DNA from: Malaya genurostris
Lineage: Eukaryota > Arthropoda > Insecta > Diptera > Culicidae
Assembly: GCF_030247185.1 (NCBI RefSeq)
Contig: NC_080571.1
Coordinates: 105,669,128 to 105,733,127 of the forward strand
DNA: 64,000 bases
Direction of reading: 5' to 3'
A program made the position numbers and the translations under genes. Positions 47,071 to 57,659 of the stretch are shown in pieces. The notes beneath the pieces are model-generated. The model saw only the letters and a list, made by a program, of their open reading frames with translations, was not told the origin of the DNA and did not search any database. How positions within the stretch are numbered: position 1 is the first letter of the stretch; each line of letters opens with the position of its first letter.

Positions 47071-48363
47071 ACAGATCGGCTGAAAAGTTCGTATCGTTTC
47101 TATGAGAGGGCGCCACTAGAATTGAATCCATACCATTTTCAGTTAGTACCAACCTTCAAAAGATACGTGTATAAATTTGACAGCTGTCTGATTATTAGTT
47201 TGTGAGATATTGCATTTTGAGTGAAGCTACTTTTGTTATTGTGAAAAAAATGGAAAAAAGGAATTTCGTGTGTTGATGAAACACTACTTTTTGATAAAAA
47301 AAAAATGGGGCCGATACCAAAAAATGGCTTGATGAGTGTTATCCAGACTCTGCACCGGGCGAAGCAATAATTCGTAAGTCGTTTGCCAAATTTCGTACTG
47401 GTCATATGAGCACCGAAGACGATGAACGCAGTGGACGTCCAAAAGAGGCTGTTACCGATGAAAACGTGAAAAAAATCCACAAAATTATTTTCAATGACCG
47501 TAAAGTGAAGTTGATCGAGATAGCTGACACCCTAAAGATATCAAAGGAACGTGTTGGACATATTATTCACGAATATTTGGATATGAGAAAGCTTTGTGCA
47601 AAATGGGTGCCGCGTGAGCTCACAATCGATCAAAAACAACAACGAATTGATGATTCTGAGCAGTGTTTGGAGCTGTTATATCGAAATAAAACCGATTTTT
47701 TTCGTCGATATATAACAATGGACGAAACATGGCTCCATCACTTTACTCCGGAGTCCAATCGACAGTCAGCTGAGTGGACTGCACGCGATGAACCGAACCC
47801 AAAGCGTGGAAAGACTCAACAATCGGCCGGTAAGGTTATGGCGTCTGTATTTTGGGATTCGCATGGTATAATTTTCATCGACTACCTTGAAAAGGGAAAA
47901 ACGATCAACAGTGACTATTATATAGCGTTATTAGAGCGTTTGAAGGACGAAATTGCAAAAAAACGGTCTCATTTGAAGAAGAAAAAAGTTTTGTTTCATC
48001 AAGACAATGCACCGTGTCACAAGTCGATGAAAACCATGCTGAAATTGAACGAATTGGGCTTCGAATTGCTCCCTCATCCACCGTGTTCTCCAGATTTGGC
48101 CCCCAGTGACTTTTTCCTGTTCTCAGACCTCAAGAGAATGCTCGCTGGTAAAAAATTTAGAAGCAATGAAGAGGTAATCGCTGAAACTGAGGCCTATTTT
48201 GAGGCAAAGGACAAATCGTACTACAAAAATGGTAGCGAAAAGTTGGAAGATCGCTATAATAGCTGTATCGCCTCTGATGGCAATTATGTTGAATAATAAA
48301 AACGAATTTTGGCAAAAAAATGTGTGTTTCTATTAAACGATACGAACTTTTCAGCCGAACTGT
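47071..48363 (+). mobile_element. Mariner element, irritans type, complete ends
   Basis: 1293 bp. Inverted repeats start ACAGATCGGCTGAAAAGTTC (left) and, inverted, ACAGTTCGGCTGAAAAGTTC (right), flanked by TA (47069-47070, 48364-48365). The joined flanks (TATTTCCAGAGATA + CGTATTTGAGGGTGTCC) match the empty sequence at 15955-16000, which confirms the insertion. Confidence 0.93.
47250..48296 (+). pseudogene. Mariner transposase (DD34D, Himar1-like)
   Basis: 1047 nt from ATG to TAA, the length expected for the 348-aa irritans transposases. 47319-48296 is open: helix-turn-helix region with EIADTLKISKERVGHII, linker WVPREL, catalytic MDETWLHH (Asp1), FHQDNAPCH (Asp2) and CSPDLAPSDFF (Asp3, 34 residues after Asp2), C-terminal EVIAETEAYFEAKDKSYY. 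Near the start a one-base loss in an A run after codon 3 and a one-base gain in a second A run near 47300 cancel in length but give TGA at codon 9, so the N-terminus is out of frame. Catalytic domain apparently intact. Confidence 0.9.
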
Positions 48364-48423
48364 TATACGTATTTGAGGGTGTCCAAGTTTTGTCGCGAAC
48401 AAGCCTTAGTACGTATATTTATA

Positions 48424-49348
48424 AAGGGTGATTTTTTAAGAGCTTGAGAACTTTTTTAAACAATAAAACGCATAAAATTTGCAAAATCTCATCGGTTCTT
48501 TATTTTAAACGTTAGATTGGTACATGACATTTACTTTTTGAAGATAATTTCATTTAAATGTTGACCGCGGCTGCGTCTTAGGTGGTCCATTCGGAAAATC
48601 CGCTTTTTTATCGACAAATTTTGTTCAGCGATGAGGCTCATTTCTGGTTGAATGGCTACGTAAATAAGCAAAATTGCCGCATTTGGAGTGAAGAGCAACC
48701 AGAAGCCGTTCAAGAACTGCCCATGCATCCCGAAAAATGCACTGTTTGGTGTGGTTTGTACGCTGGTGGAATCATTGGACCGTATTTTTTCAAAGATGCT
48801 GTTGGACGCAACGTTACAGTGAATGGCGATCGCTATCGTTCGATGCTAACAAACTTTTTGTTGCCAAAAATGGAAGAACTGAACTTGGTTGACATGTGGT
48901 TTCAACAAGATGGCGCTACATGCCACACAGCTCGCGATTCTATGGCCATTTTGAGGGAAAACTTCGGAGAACAATTCATCTCAAGAAATGGACCGGTAAG
49001 TTGGCCACCAAGATCATGCGATTTGACGCCTTTAGACTATTTTTTGTGGGGCTACGTCAAGTCTAAAGTCTACAGAAATAAGCCAGTAACTATTCCAGCT
49101 TTGGAAGACAACATTTCCGAAGAAATTCGGGCTATTCCGGCCGAAATGCTCGAAAAAGTTGCCCAAAATTGGACTTTCCGAATGGACCACCTAAGACGCA
49201 GCCGCGGTCAACATTTAAATGAAATTATCTTCAAAAAGTAAATGTCATGTACCAATCTAACGTTTAAAATAAAGAACCGATGAGATTTTGCAAATTTTAT
49301 GCGTTTTATTGTTTAAAAAAGTTCTCAAGCTCTTAAAAAATCACCCTT
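48424..49348 (+). mobile_element. DD41D (rosa-type) Tc1/mariner element rebuilt as a 3'-3' foldback
   Basis: 925 bp flanked by TA (48422-48423, 49349-49350). The arms 48424-48601 and 49171-49348 are both 178 bp and differ at about one position. The left arm contains, inverted, the last 24 codons of the transposase gene, so it is a copy of the 3' end that has replaced the normal 5' end and N-terminal coding region. Inverted end AAGGGTGATTTTTTAAGAGC. Confidence 0.9.
48602..49241 (+). pseudogene. N-terminally truncated DD41D transposase
   Basis: Open frame with FYRQILFSDEAHFWLNGY (Asp1), MWFQQDGATCHTA (Asp2) and PRSCDLTPLDYFLWGYVK (Asp3); 41 residues separate Asp2 and Asp3, the signature of the rosa group of Tc1/mariner. 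C-terminus ...RSRGQHLNEIIFKK. The DNA-binding N-terminal half (about 130 codons in relatives) is absent; the frame starts at the foldback junction. It could not act alone but its ends may be recognised in trans. Confidence 0.85.
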
Positions 49349-49739
49349 TATTAGTGTCATCAGCCGAGCAACATGTACTATCAAGTTTGTTATAGGAAGC
49401 ATGTTTTGTATCTGATCTGATTATTTGTTAACATTAGAACAATTTCTGTCTAGTTTCGAAGAGAAATGTCGTTATGACAGAACTTCGTTTTGAACTCTTG
49501 TACGGTCAGCGTGCTTAGGATCGATGAGTCGGTAATGCTACTGTCCCACTCACTTACGAATCGCTAGAAAAAGGACACCACGTTACAACGTAAACAGAAC
49601 CCGTAGTGGTCGAATTTGTTTATTAAATACATTAAAAAACACTATAAAAATCTAGATCGCAGGATCAGACAATTGAAGTGTTAAATTCAAAACAAATCAC
49701 ATCATATGAGATCCGCAGGTGCTTTCATAGTATTTAATC

Positions 49740-50460
49740 CAAAACTACACAGAAAATAATAATGGATTTTACAGGTGACATAATTCTCCAAACGATACAA
49801 TTCATAACCACTTAACTTTCTAAATGACGCAATATTCCACTCGTGCAGAGTTTTACAGACTTCGAAAGTAATTTACACTCGGCAACCAAGTGCCGCTGTA
49901 TGAATTTATATGCGTCAATTATTCAGCTTCTGTGGTTCAGTCGATTCCCGAGTCCCGGGTTGGCGGTTCAAAGCATAGGACGCAGGTCTTACAAGCCAGT
50001 TTTCGTATGTTCGAGCCCCAACCTGGAGGGAATCTTAGAGTCAGTAGGATCCATAGTACTAGCCATGCAATGATTCTGTACACTGAGAATCGGCTGCGAA
50101 GTCTGTTGAAACAGAAAGGCCAAATTCCACAAAAGGAATGTAATGCCAAGACTTTTTTTGGTTCAGTCGATTAACTGGCATGTTTTGTAATCTAATGTTT
50201 TTCGGTTCAAGTTGCGCTGTCGCTATCGATCTTTTGTTTTTTTTTCTTTCGATTTCAAGCCATATAATTTTCAAATCACATCATTTCACATGTTTTTGGA
50301 TATAGATTTGTGTGCAATTCAACGCTCCATTTATGTGCATCTTATAAAATGTAAAATCACAAGATTTCTTCGAATTGTGACACCGTTGACGAATGTCAAT
50401 ATGAACATTCCAAACAGTGATTATAGCGACGAAAGGCTGCTTTAATTCCAACTGGCTGAT
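49740..50460 (+). mobile_element. tRNA-like repeat (family 2), split by a family 1 SINE
   Basis: Matches 56545-57010 along its length: 'ggtgacataat', 'gtatgaatttatatgcg', the A-box region TTCTGTGGTTCAGTCGATTAA (interrupted after GATT), B-box CGGTTCAAGTTGCG and 'cgctccatttatgtgc'. Not a functional tRNA: acceptor ends do not pair. Confidence 0.6.
49947..50159 (+). mobile_element. tRNA-related SINE (family 1) inserted in A box of family 2
   Basis: 213 bp, TSD GGTTCAGTCGATT (49934-49946, 50160-50172). Very similar to 45559-45770. Removal restores the TGGTTCAGTCGATTAACTGG of the host repeat, equivalent to TGGCTCAGTCGATTAACAG at 56768. Confidence 0.85.
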
Positions 50461-50504
50461 TACATTGCACTATTCAGATTATACCTAATAAAACGCTATT
50501 GATG

Positions 50505-51060
50505 TTGAACACATCTTTATTTTCTATATAGGGGTGCAAATCAGAAACTCAAGGAAAAACACTCGTATAAATGTGGTCAGGTTTCAAACACTTACAGCTC
50601 AGTCTATTTTGTATAAATTATTAATATTATTTCATCATTTCATTGGAAATATTTCTACGTTTTGATTTGAACGTATCAAGCCACGTATTTGCATTAATAA
50701 ATGACTGAAACTTTGATTAGTAGCGATCAGTGTCCTATTTTGTCTGCTAAAAATCATCCGGCGATTTTGATGGAGTAAGTGATATATCAAAGGGAAAGCA
50801 TCGCTCTGATTGGTCACTCGATGCAAAAGCGAAGCTGCTGGAAGCATGCAAATGTATAAATAGAAGCGAAATTATAGCTAACGTTTCAGTCCTACGCGAA
50901 CCATGCTAGAGTTAGGTTGTTGATAGACAGTAAGACAAAATGTGCCATAAAACGATTTGAAGCTTTAATTGGTATGCTCTGACCTTGTGTTATGCAAGCT
51001 CGGATGAAATTCCATGTCGTTTCGCCTATATTATGTCGTTTCGCCTGAGAAATTGACAAC
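50505..51060 (+). repeat. Promoter-bearing repeat, copy 1
   Basis: Inverse of 57080-57645. Carries in order ATTGGTCA (50809), ATGCAAAT (50846), TATAAATA (50855-50862) and the insect initiator TCAGTC with its A at 50888, 33 nt after the TATA start. No ORF of length follows. The order resembles histone-type promoters but no histone coding sequence is seen. Confidence 0.55.
50855..50892 (+). promoter_or_regulatory. Core promoter candidate (TATA + initiator)
   Basis: TATAAATAG at 50855 and TTTCAGTCC at 50884-50892 with normal TATA-to-start spacing, preceded by CCAAT-type (inverted) and octamer motifs. In copy 2 the TATA box is weakened to TATAATTAG. Activity unproven. Confidence 0.4.
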
Positions 51061-51447
51061 TACCCCAGAGTAGATTTTGAGTGCTTAAGATTAATTTCTA
51101 ATTTATATAAGATGAACTTGATTGATAATGAGAAAAAGTTTATCGCTTCAACCGAAATCGCAGAATGGTAGAGAAACTTAACGCTATTAAAAAAAACTAC
51201 TTGAACACAAGCTTGGCGAAGAGAGGCTTAAATATCAAAATCAGTATTGCAAGTATGTACAAAGATATAATTGCATACATTTGGGATCTAAGCAGACTCT
51301 CGTGCAATTGCGGATTCAAAAGTGTGACAATTGATTGAACTTTTTGATTGTAGATAATTAGAAATTTTGTTTGCCTCGTTCCACATGAATGGCTCGAACA
51401 ACCCCAAGGGGCTGATCCTTGTAGTTTTTAGCAGGAATTTTATTCAT

Positions 51448-51558
51448 AGAAGTAAAAGGAGCGCAGCATTGTCAGTATGTCTCGAACATACAGTAGGCGC
51501 AGTGTTTGAATGGCGCGTTTAAATTGGCCTAGCGCTAGTCTGCGCTCCTGTTACTTCT
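51448..51558. mobile_element. Small MITE-like element with 19-bp inverted ends
   Basis: AGAAGTAAAAGGAGCGCAG (51448-51466) and its inverse at 51540-51558 with one mismatch; 111 bp in all, non-coding. Confidence 0.4.
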
Positions 51559-51559
51559 G

Positions 51560-52320
51560 CGTACGTTATTCAAGCTAAATTGGCTAATATTTTTTAATCA
51601 GCTGCATAACATAATTTGTGATTAATTTTTATTAATGTTTTTATTATCACTCTAAATATTATTAATTACAGCACTTCCTGCTTTTATTAACGATATTACT
51701 CCACCTCCACGGTAGTGCCGAATAAATATCAAATACATCATTATTATTGATTCACTTATTATTCACCCTACGCACAATGAACATTTTCAGAAAGGTTCAG
51801 TTTTCGTTCATCGGCGAATTCATTCATCATGTATTCTGCAAAGGGTTGAGATATAACGGCTATGAAAACTCAATTTACAAAAATCTTTTGTTCGAGAATC
51901 ATATCAAATATATTCAATGTGCGAACTTTTTTCTTGAATATCATCGAGCAAAATGTTCGCTAGTGAACTTTTTACAACTGATTTTTTGCTATTTGAAATC
52001 TATTTCAGTGAGAATCGTGTTCTTGGAAAATCAGTACTGAACTTTTCTGCAGTGAGTTTTCCGAGCGGAGATTTTTTTTCTCTAAAAATCACTTGTGAAA
52101 AATTTCAGTCGCGATTTTCGAAAGCTTGATTTTTTACTAACACTGATTGCGACTCTACTAATGAGATTCGGTACAATTTCCGTATGTTTGAATAAAGTAG
52201 GCTAAATTTTTCTACATACTGAAAATATAAACGGTGATTCAACTAGGCTGAAAAGTACTTTCCGAAAACTGAATGATGTGATCGGCATCTGCTTGGTCGA
52301 ACACAGATAAAACCTGTCAA
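51560..52320. other. AT-rich, nothing recognised
   Basis: Would be intron if the exon at 52332-52466 is real. Short open frames only. Confidence 0.3.
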
Positions 52321-52331
52321 CTTCTACTTAC

Positions 52332-52466
52332 GCTGATGAATTTATCGTTTTTATTTTCGCCAACAATATTTTCATCGCTTCCGCCCGCTTCGGTCGAGGG
52401 TTTGTCCTGGTTGGTGGGAAAAATCTTCTTTTTTCTATCTACCAGCTTACAATCGCATGCATGGTC
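52332..52466 (-). CDS. Internal coding exon of an unidentified host gene
   Basis: Flanked on the minus strand by acceptor CTTCCACTTTCAG and donor AGC|GTAAGTAG. 135 nt, 45 codons, open only in one frame, which gives a phase 0-0 exon: DHACDCKLVDRKKKIFPTNQ followed by an acidic, Lys/Asn-rich stretch to ...NDKFIS. Strong signals on both sides and a single open frame argue for a real exon. It is on the same strand and in phase with the exon at 7760-8185, but that exon starts with its own ATG, so they would be alternative or successive parts of one gene only if transcripts show it. No domain recognised. Confidence 0.5.
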
Positions 52467-52479
52467 CTGAAAGTGGAAG

Positions 52480-53390
52480 TTCGTTATGCCGTGCGTTTTT
52501 TCCTCGTGACTTCGTAGGACGGTCGGGCTTGGCAGTATAATTTCATTACTTAACTCTCAAATAGCAAAGCTTCTAACAGGTTTTATTTATCAACATAAAA
52601 TTCTTACTCCAATTTTCATTATAACGGAGTTTTTTTATTAGCTAAGTTTTATTGATGGCAATTAAAATTTACAGAGAGTGCGATAGTTATACTGCAAACC
52701 ATACTACACTGAACGTAATTCAAACTAAAACAGATCAAATGTACGACGACAGGATAAGCTGCGGTACGCGGTGACCGAATATTGTTGCGCTCTAGCAATT
52801 TTTATCGAACGCAATCTTAGGATACATAGGCACGCCATTTTCCGGTTTTTTCCTTTGCTTGCTAATACAGCTATGTATGGAAATAGACAGATAATATGGA
52901 AACTGCTGGATGGCGCTGGCTTGGCGATTTGGCGAAACATATAATAGGATGAATCTTACAAATCCGAGCTACGTTTTCGACGCAAATCATTCTAGTGGAA
53001 AAAAGGGAGAACAAAGCCCGTGACAGTGCTTTGTACTGGTCGGCAACAGCTCCTGTTTGAGAACAAATGATGATCAGAATGATTTCAGTCGGTTGACAGT
53101 TTTACTACCGCACGTTTACAATCTATTCAATAGAAAATAGCAGACTACGTTTCCATGCAACAGATCCTCATTTATATTCACTGAACGAAACAATAGTTTG
53201 TCAGATGATTATTTCGATTGAAGCTTCACACAGAGTCAGTACCGAGTCCTGGTGGAAATCAAAGAAGATATATTTCCGTGGACTGATTTCTACTGTGCAT
53301 TAGAAATGTGTCTCAGTCCATACGCGAATATGTAAATCTAGTGAAAGGAAAGTACTCTCAATCGGTAATATAAACGATTATTATTATTAT
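52480..53390. other. Unassigned, possibly single-copy sequence
   Basis: No element ends recognised. Positions 52720-52940 are GC-richer but without a defensible exon. Confidence 0.3.
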
Positions 53391-56300
53391 TACTAGCTGA
53401 ATTACCCGGTGTTGCTCGGAAATGTTTCGTGAAAGGAAGGCCGAAAAAAATTCTCGAAGTTGTCCTGCTTAGTGAAATACTCTGATTGTAGTGAAACATA
53501 ACATAGACGGAAACCAGATTGAACAATACTAAGTTCATGTTCAGATTGCGAATGATCAGTGTCCCATCTCAGATCTCGCAATAATCATAATTTTCATGGT
53601 ATTCTCGACAAATTGGGTCCGTTTTATATTTGAACCCTGTTGTTAGATAAATTTAAAACACCTTTCTCTCTATAAATACCTTCTTAATAAACTTCGAGTG
53701 CTTTTAACGTTCCATGGCTATAAACACTTGCTACTCCCTCCTTGTTATAAATTTTGTTATCATTATTTCCATAAAATTGCTCAAAATTTTCCATCCGATA
53801 ATTATTGCTTTATAACGAAAGGCTATTTAACATCATAACTACATTCGTACTATAGAATAACGTTCTTATATAATTTATTTTACCAAGGCTATAACCATTT
53901 TGGTCGTTCATCGGGGAGGAAAACCTATAGAATAATGATTCAGTTAATACAAATGTTGTTGTAATTTTATTTCCATCACCTTGAGTTGACAGTTTTCTCA
54001 ATTTACATAATAAAACGCACATTGATTGTATGATTTCGTCAATTCAGATCAATGTTGAGAATAATTATTCCCCCTCTCTCTTGTGAATATTTTTGTTAAC
54101 CTCACTTAGTTGCTTGAAATATGCTGTACTCGTAAAGAAGTACCAATTTTTCGTAAAACCCGATCAATTTTCCCTTACACTTTCCATGTTCGGGACACTT
54201 ACTCCACTCTCTCATTTTCAAAATAGCCTTATAATCTATTTTGATTTAACTTTTTGTTAGTGAATTTACTACAGATCTACTACATGATTACCCTGAGTAG
54301 TGAGAAAGTATCTGTGCTTTTAAAAAAATATCGATTCCCACCTTTGGTAGATGTGCCATACTTGGTGGCGATTCATTTAGTTGTTTCGTTGTCATGCTGA
54401 GACTTAAATACACTCGCGTTCATAGACAAATAAAAATTATTTTCCCTTAGTTCTTTGAATTTCCCGGCAAAATGGAACCAGATCCTTTGAAACTATTTAA
54501 AGAACATTGCGTTGCTCTCGAATTAACAACAGCAATACTATCTACTCAGCTGACCTTTGGTATTACATTCCTGTAGTGAAATTTGACCTTCTGTTTCAAC
54601 AGACTTCGCAGCCGATTCAGAGTGTACAGAACCATTGCATGGCTAGTGCTACGATCCTACGGACACTACGAATCCTTCCAGACCGGGGCTCGAACGTACC
54701 ACAACTGGTTGCTAGACCAGTGCCCTATGCATTGAACCGTCAACCCGGGGATACTATCTACTACGATCTTGAAATTCTTGCCACTCTCTTGTTTTACAAA
54801 AAATGGGAGAAGAAAATTTATTTTAAAAAACCCCTTCCTTCTAGTCTAAATGCCGATTCTCTTCAAATAATATAAATTTCGTCACTGACCCTCTCCCCCC
54901 ATGTTAAGGACACCTGCTACATACTTTCCCCCTGAAAATGTCCTAATAATCATCTCTGACGAGCAAGAAGTATCTGGCCAAATTTGATAGCAATCCGTTC
55001 AGTAGTTCCAGAGTTATGCCGTTACAAACATTACATCCCCTTTTTAGAGGGACGTACTACATCTACCCCACACGAATACCCTTATCATATCTAAGTTGCG
55101 CAAAAAGTATCTATGGTCTTCAAAAAGTATCGATTCTCGTCAAATTAGATAATTTTTTTCATGACCCCTGTTAAGGATACTTGCTTCGCTCCCTCCCCCA
55201 TAAAAAACCCTTACAACTATCTCTGAAGAGCAAAAAGCATCTATGCCAAGTGTGATAGCAAACCGTTCAGTAGTTTCGGAGTTATGCCTATAATTCCCTC
55301 TTTTTAAAGGCACTTGCTACATCCACCCCCCATATATATCATATCTAAGGTATGGAAAATGTTTGCATGGTCTTCAAAAATTATCGATTCTGGTCAAATT
55401 TTATGATTTTCTTCATAGCCTGTCAATGATACTTGCTACGCTTCCTCTTCTATAAAAATATCTTTATGACTATTTCTGAAGAGAAAGAAATAGCTCTGCC
55501 AAATTTTATAGCAATTCGGGCAGTTCTTTTTTAGAGGCACTACACCCTCTCCAGACAGAATATCCTTATAATCATATCTAAGTTGTGCAAAAACTCCACC
55601 AGGACACTTGCTAAGCTCCCTCCCCCCATGGATATATTCTTATAACCATCTCTGAAGAGCAAGAAGCACATGTACCAGGTTTGATAGGAATCCGGTAAGT
55701 AGTTTCGAATTACAAACATTACACCCCCCCCCTCTCCTTTCAAAAATACACTTACTACATCCAGCCCCTATTAAATCATATCTACTGTATGCAAAATGTT
55801 TCTAAGATCTTCAAAAAATATCGATTTTCTCTTTGTTAATGACACTTGCTATGCTCCCTCCCCCATAAAAATACGCCTATGACCATCTCTGAAGGGCAAG
55901 AAGTGCATGTGCCAAGTTTGATAGCAATCCGTTCAGTAATTCCGGAGTTATGCCATTACAAACATTACACCCCCCTTTTTAAAGGCACTTGCTACATCCA
56001 CCACCCATATAATCATATCTAGTATATGCAAAATGTTACGGTCTTAAAAAATTATCGATTCTAGTCAAATCAGACAATTTTTTTCATGACCCCCCCCCCC
56101 TGTTAAGAATACTTGCTACACTCCCTCCCCTATTAAAATACCCTTATGACCTTTTCAGAAGAGCAAGAAGTATCTGTTCCAAGTGTGGTGGCAATCCGTT
56201 CAGTAGTTTCGAACTTATGCCGTTTGAAACATTACACCCCCCTTTTTAAAGGCACTTGCTACATCCACCCCCCCATATAGTCATATCTAAGGTATGCAAA

Positions 56301-56536
56301 ATGTTTCTATGGTCTATAAAACGTATCGATTTTTGTCAAGTTATATGTATTTTTCCATGACCCCCCCCCCCTTGTTTATGACACTTGTTATGCTCCCTCC
56401 CCTATAATAATACTCCTTAAACCATCTCTGAAATATAAGAAGTATCTGTGCCAAGTTTGGTGGCAATCCGTTCAGTAGTTCCGAAGTTATGGCGTTACAA
56501 ACATACCAACTTACATCCATTTTTATATATATAGAT
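53391..56536 (+). repeat. Long composite repeat with ~265-bp tandem units
   Basis: Starts ACTAGCTGAATTACCCGGTG and ends TTTTTATATATATAGATT, both typical of a widespread insect repeat. From 54.9 kb the block 'gtta[ag]gataacttgct[at]cgctccc' (variants) recurs at about 54902, 55169, 55425, 55597, 55837, 56103 and 56374; each unit has 'aatccgttcagtagtt', 'cttgctacatccacccc' and C-runs. One unit is shortened to ~172 bp. A SINE is inserted at 54547. Confidence 0.65.
54547..54750 (-). mobile_element. tRNA-related SINE (family 1), minus strand
   Basis: 204 bp flanked by ATACTATCTACT (54535-54546, 54751-54762). On the minus strand it reads GGTTGACGGTTCAATGCATA, a CTGGTCTAGCAACCAG stem-loop, B-box GTTCGAGCCCC, then the family body. 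The anticodon-loop region differs from the 45.6 and 50.0 kb copies. Confidence 0.8.
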
Positions 56537-56544
56537 TATTAATG

Positions 56545-57010
56545 TTATTTTATTGCACACCAAAAAAATTTGAACTTTGCAGGTGACTTAATCCCTCATA
56601 CGATATAAATTATAAAGACCTAAATTGTCAAATGACGAAAAATTTCATTTGTAATGACTTAATATTAGCTTTAATTTTACTGGTTTCGAATGTAACCAGT
56701 GTTCTACTAGCAGGTGCGACTGTATAAATTTAAATGCACCTTCTACCAGCCAAGCAGATGCATGCTTCTGTGGCTCAGTCGATTAACAGACGTATTTGCA
56801 ATTCAATGATTCTCGGTTCAAGTCGCGGCGGTTGCTATCAGTATTCGTTTTCTTTATTTCAATGAATGTCATGTCATGAAGCATTAGACACAATATTAAA
56901 TGTTCTTCCACGTAAATTTGCGTGAACTGCGACGCTCCATTTATGTGCTTCTAATAAGATGTAAATTCAAAGGTTCGCCGAGGGGCTTATGACTCGTGTG
57001 ACGACCGCTT
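56545..57010 (+). mobile_element. tRNA-like repeat (family 2), uninterrupted copy
   Basis: A-box TGGCTCAGTCGATTAA (56768-56783) and B-box GGTTCAAGTCG (56814-56824). Upstream 'ctgtataaatttaaatgc' and downstream 'gacgctccatttatgtgc' match 49740-50460. The cloverleaf ends do not pair, so this is tRNA-derived, not a tRNA gene. Confidence 0.6.
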
Positions 57011-57079
57011 CTAGGGGCTGCGGAAAACATATTTGTCGGGATCCAATATAATTTTCAAAACAGGCGTATAATTCTACAA

Positions 57080-57645
57080 TTGAACAAAACGAAATGATTT
57101 TTCGCCTGAGAAATGGAATTCCATCCGAGCTTGCATGACACAAGATCAGAGCATACCAATTAAAGCTTTAAATCCTTCTATGGCACTTTTTGTCTTGCTG
57201 TCTAGCAACAACCTAACTCTGGCATGCTACGCGTAGGACTGAAACGTTAGCTATAATTTCGCTTCTAATTATAGATTCGCGTACTTCCAGCAGTTTCGCT
57301 TTTGCATCGATTGACCAATCAGAGCGATGCTTTTCCTTTGATATATCGCTTACTCCTTCGAAACCGTCGTCTATGGCAGGGAAATCCGGTATGCTGGAGG
57401 TTTTTAGCAGACAAAATAGGACACTGCTCGCTACTAATCACAATTTCAATCATATATAATTGAAAATACGTGGCTTAATACATTCAAATCTAAACTTAGA
57501 CATATTTCCAATCAAATGATGATATAATATTAATATTTGATACAAAATAGACTGAGCTGTAAGTGTTTAAAACCTGACCACACGTGTATTTTTCCTTGAA
57601 TTTCTGACACCCCTGTATAGAAAATAAAGATGTGTTCCACATCAA
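57080..57645 (-). repeat. Promoter-bearing repeat, copy 2 (inverted)
   Basis: Inverse of 50505-51060; keeps the CCAAT-type block (GACCAATCAGAGCG on plus) and GTTTCAGTCC initiator, with a weakened TATA box. Confidence 0.55.
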
Positions 57646-57659
57646 AAAATTTTGAACAA

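Larger units (their letters stand above)
45230..48408 (-). pseudogene. ITmD37E transposase, copy B, split by four later insertions
   Basis: Read on the minus strand in pieces: 5' end and UTR (48366-48408), N-terminus near 47046 (DENPDLSV then KLAKKLGCPKSNVHNI with two stops), MIIDDETYV with the first catalytic Asp near 46660, then after the ~680-bp repeat the core resumes (near 45930-45790) and after the SINE continues with ...FLHSHDAPSLFLPALTS (second Asp lost), EANPPNSPELRPLERYW (Glu), to about 45230. Interrupted by the mariner at 47071-48363, a ~680-bp repeat at 45935-46612, and a SINE at 45559-45770; a DD41D element lies just outside. Inactive. Confidence 0.7.

Noticed and set aside
56761..56835. 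tRNA gene
   Set aside because: A and B boxes are good, but the acceptor ends (GCTTCTG / CGGTTGC) do not pair and the sequence is part of a longer dispersed repeat.
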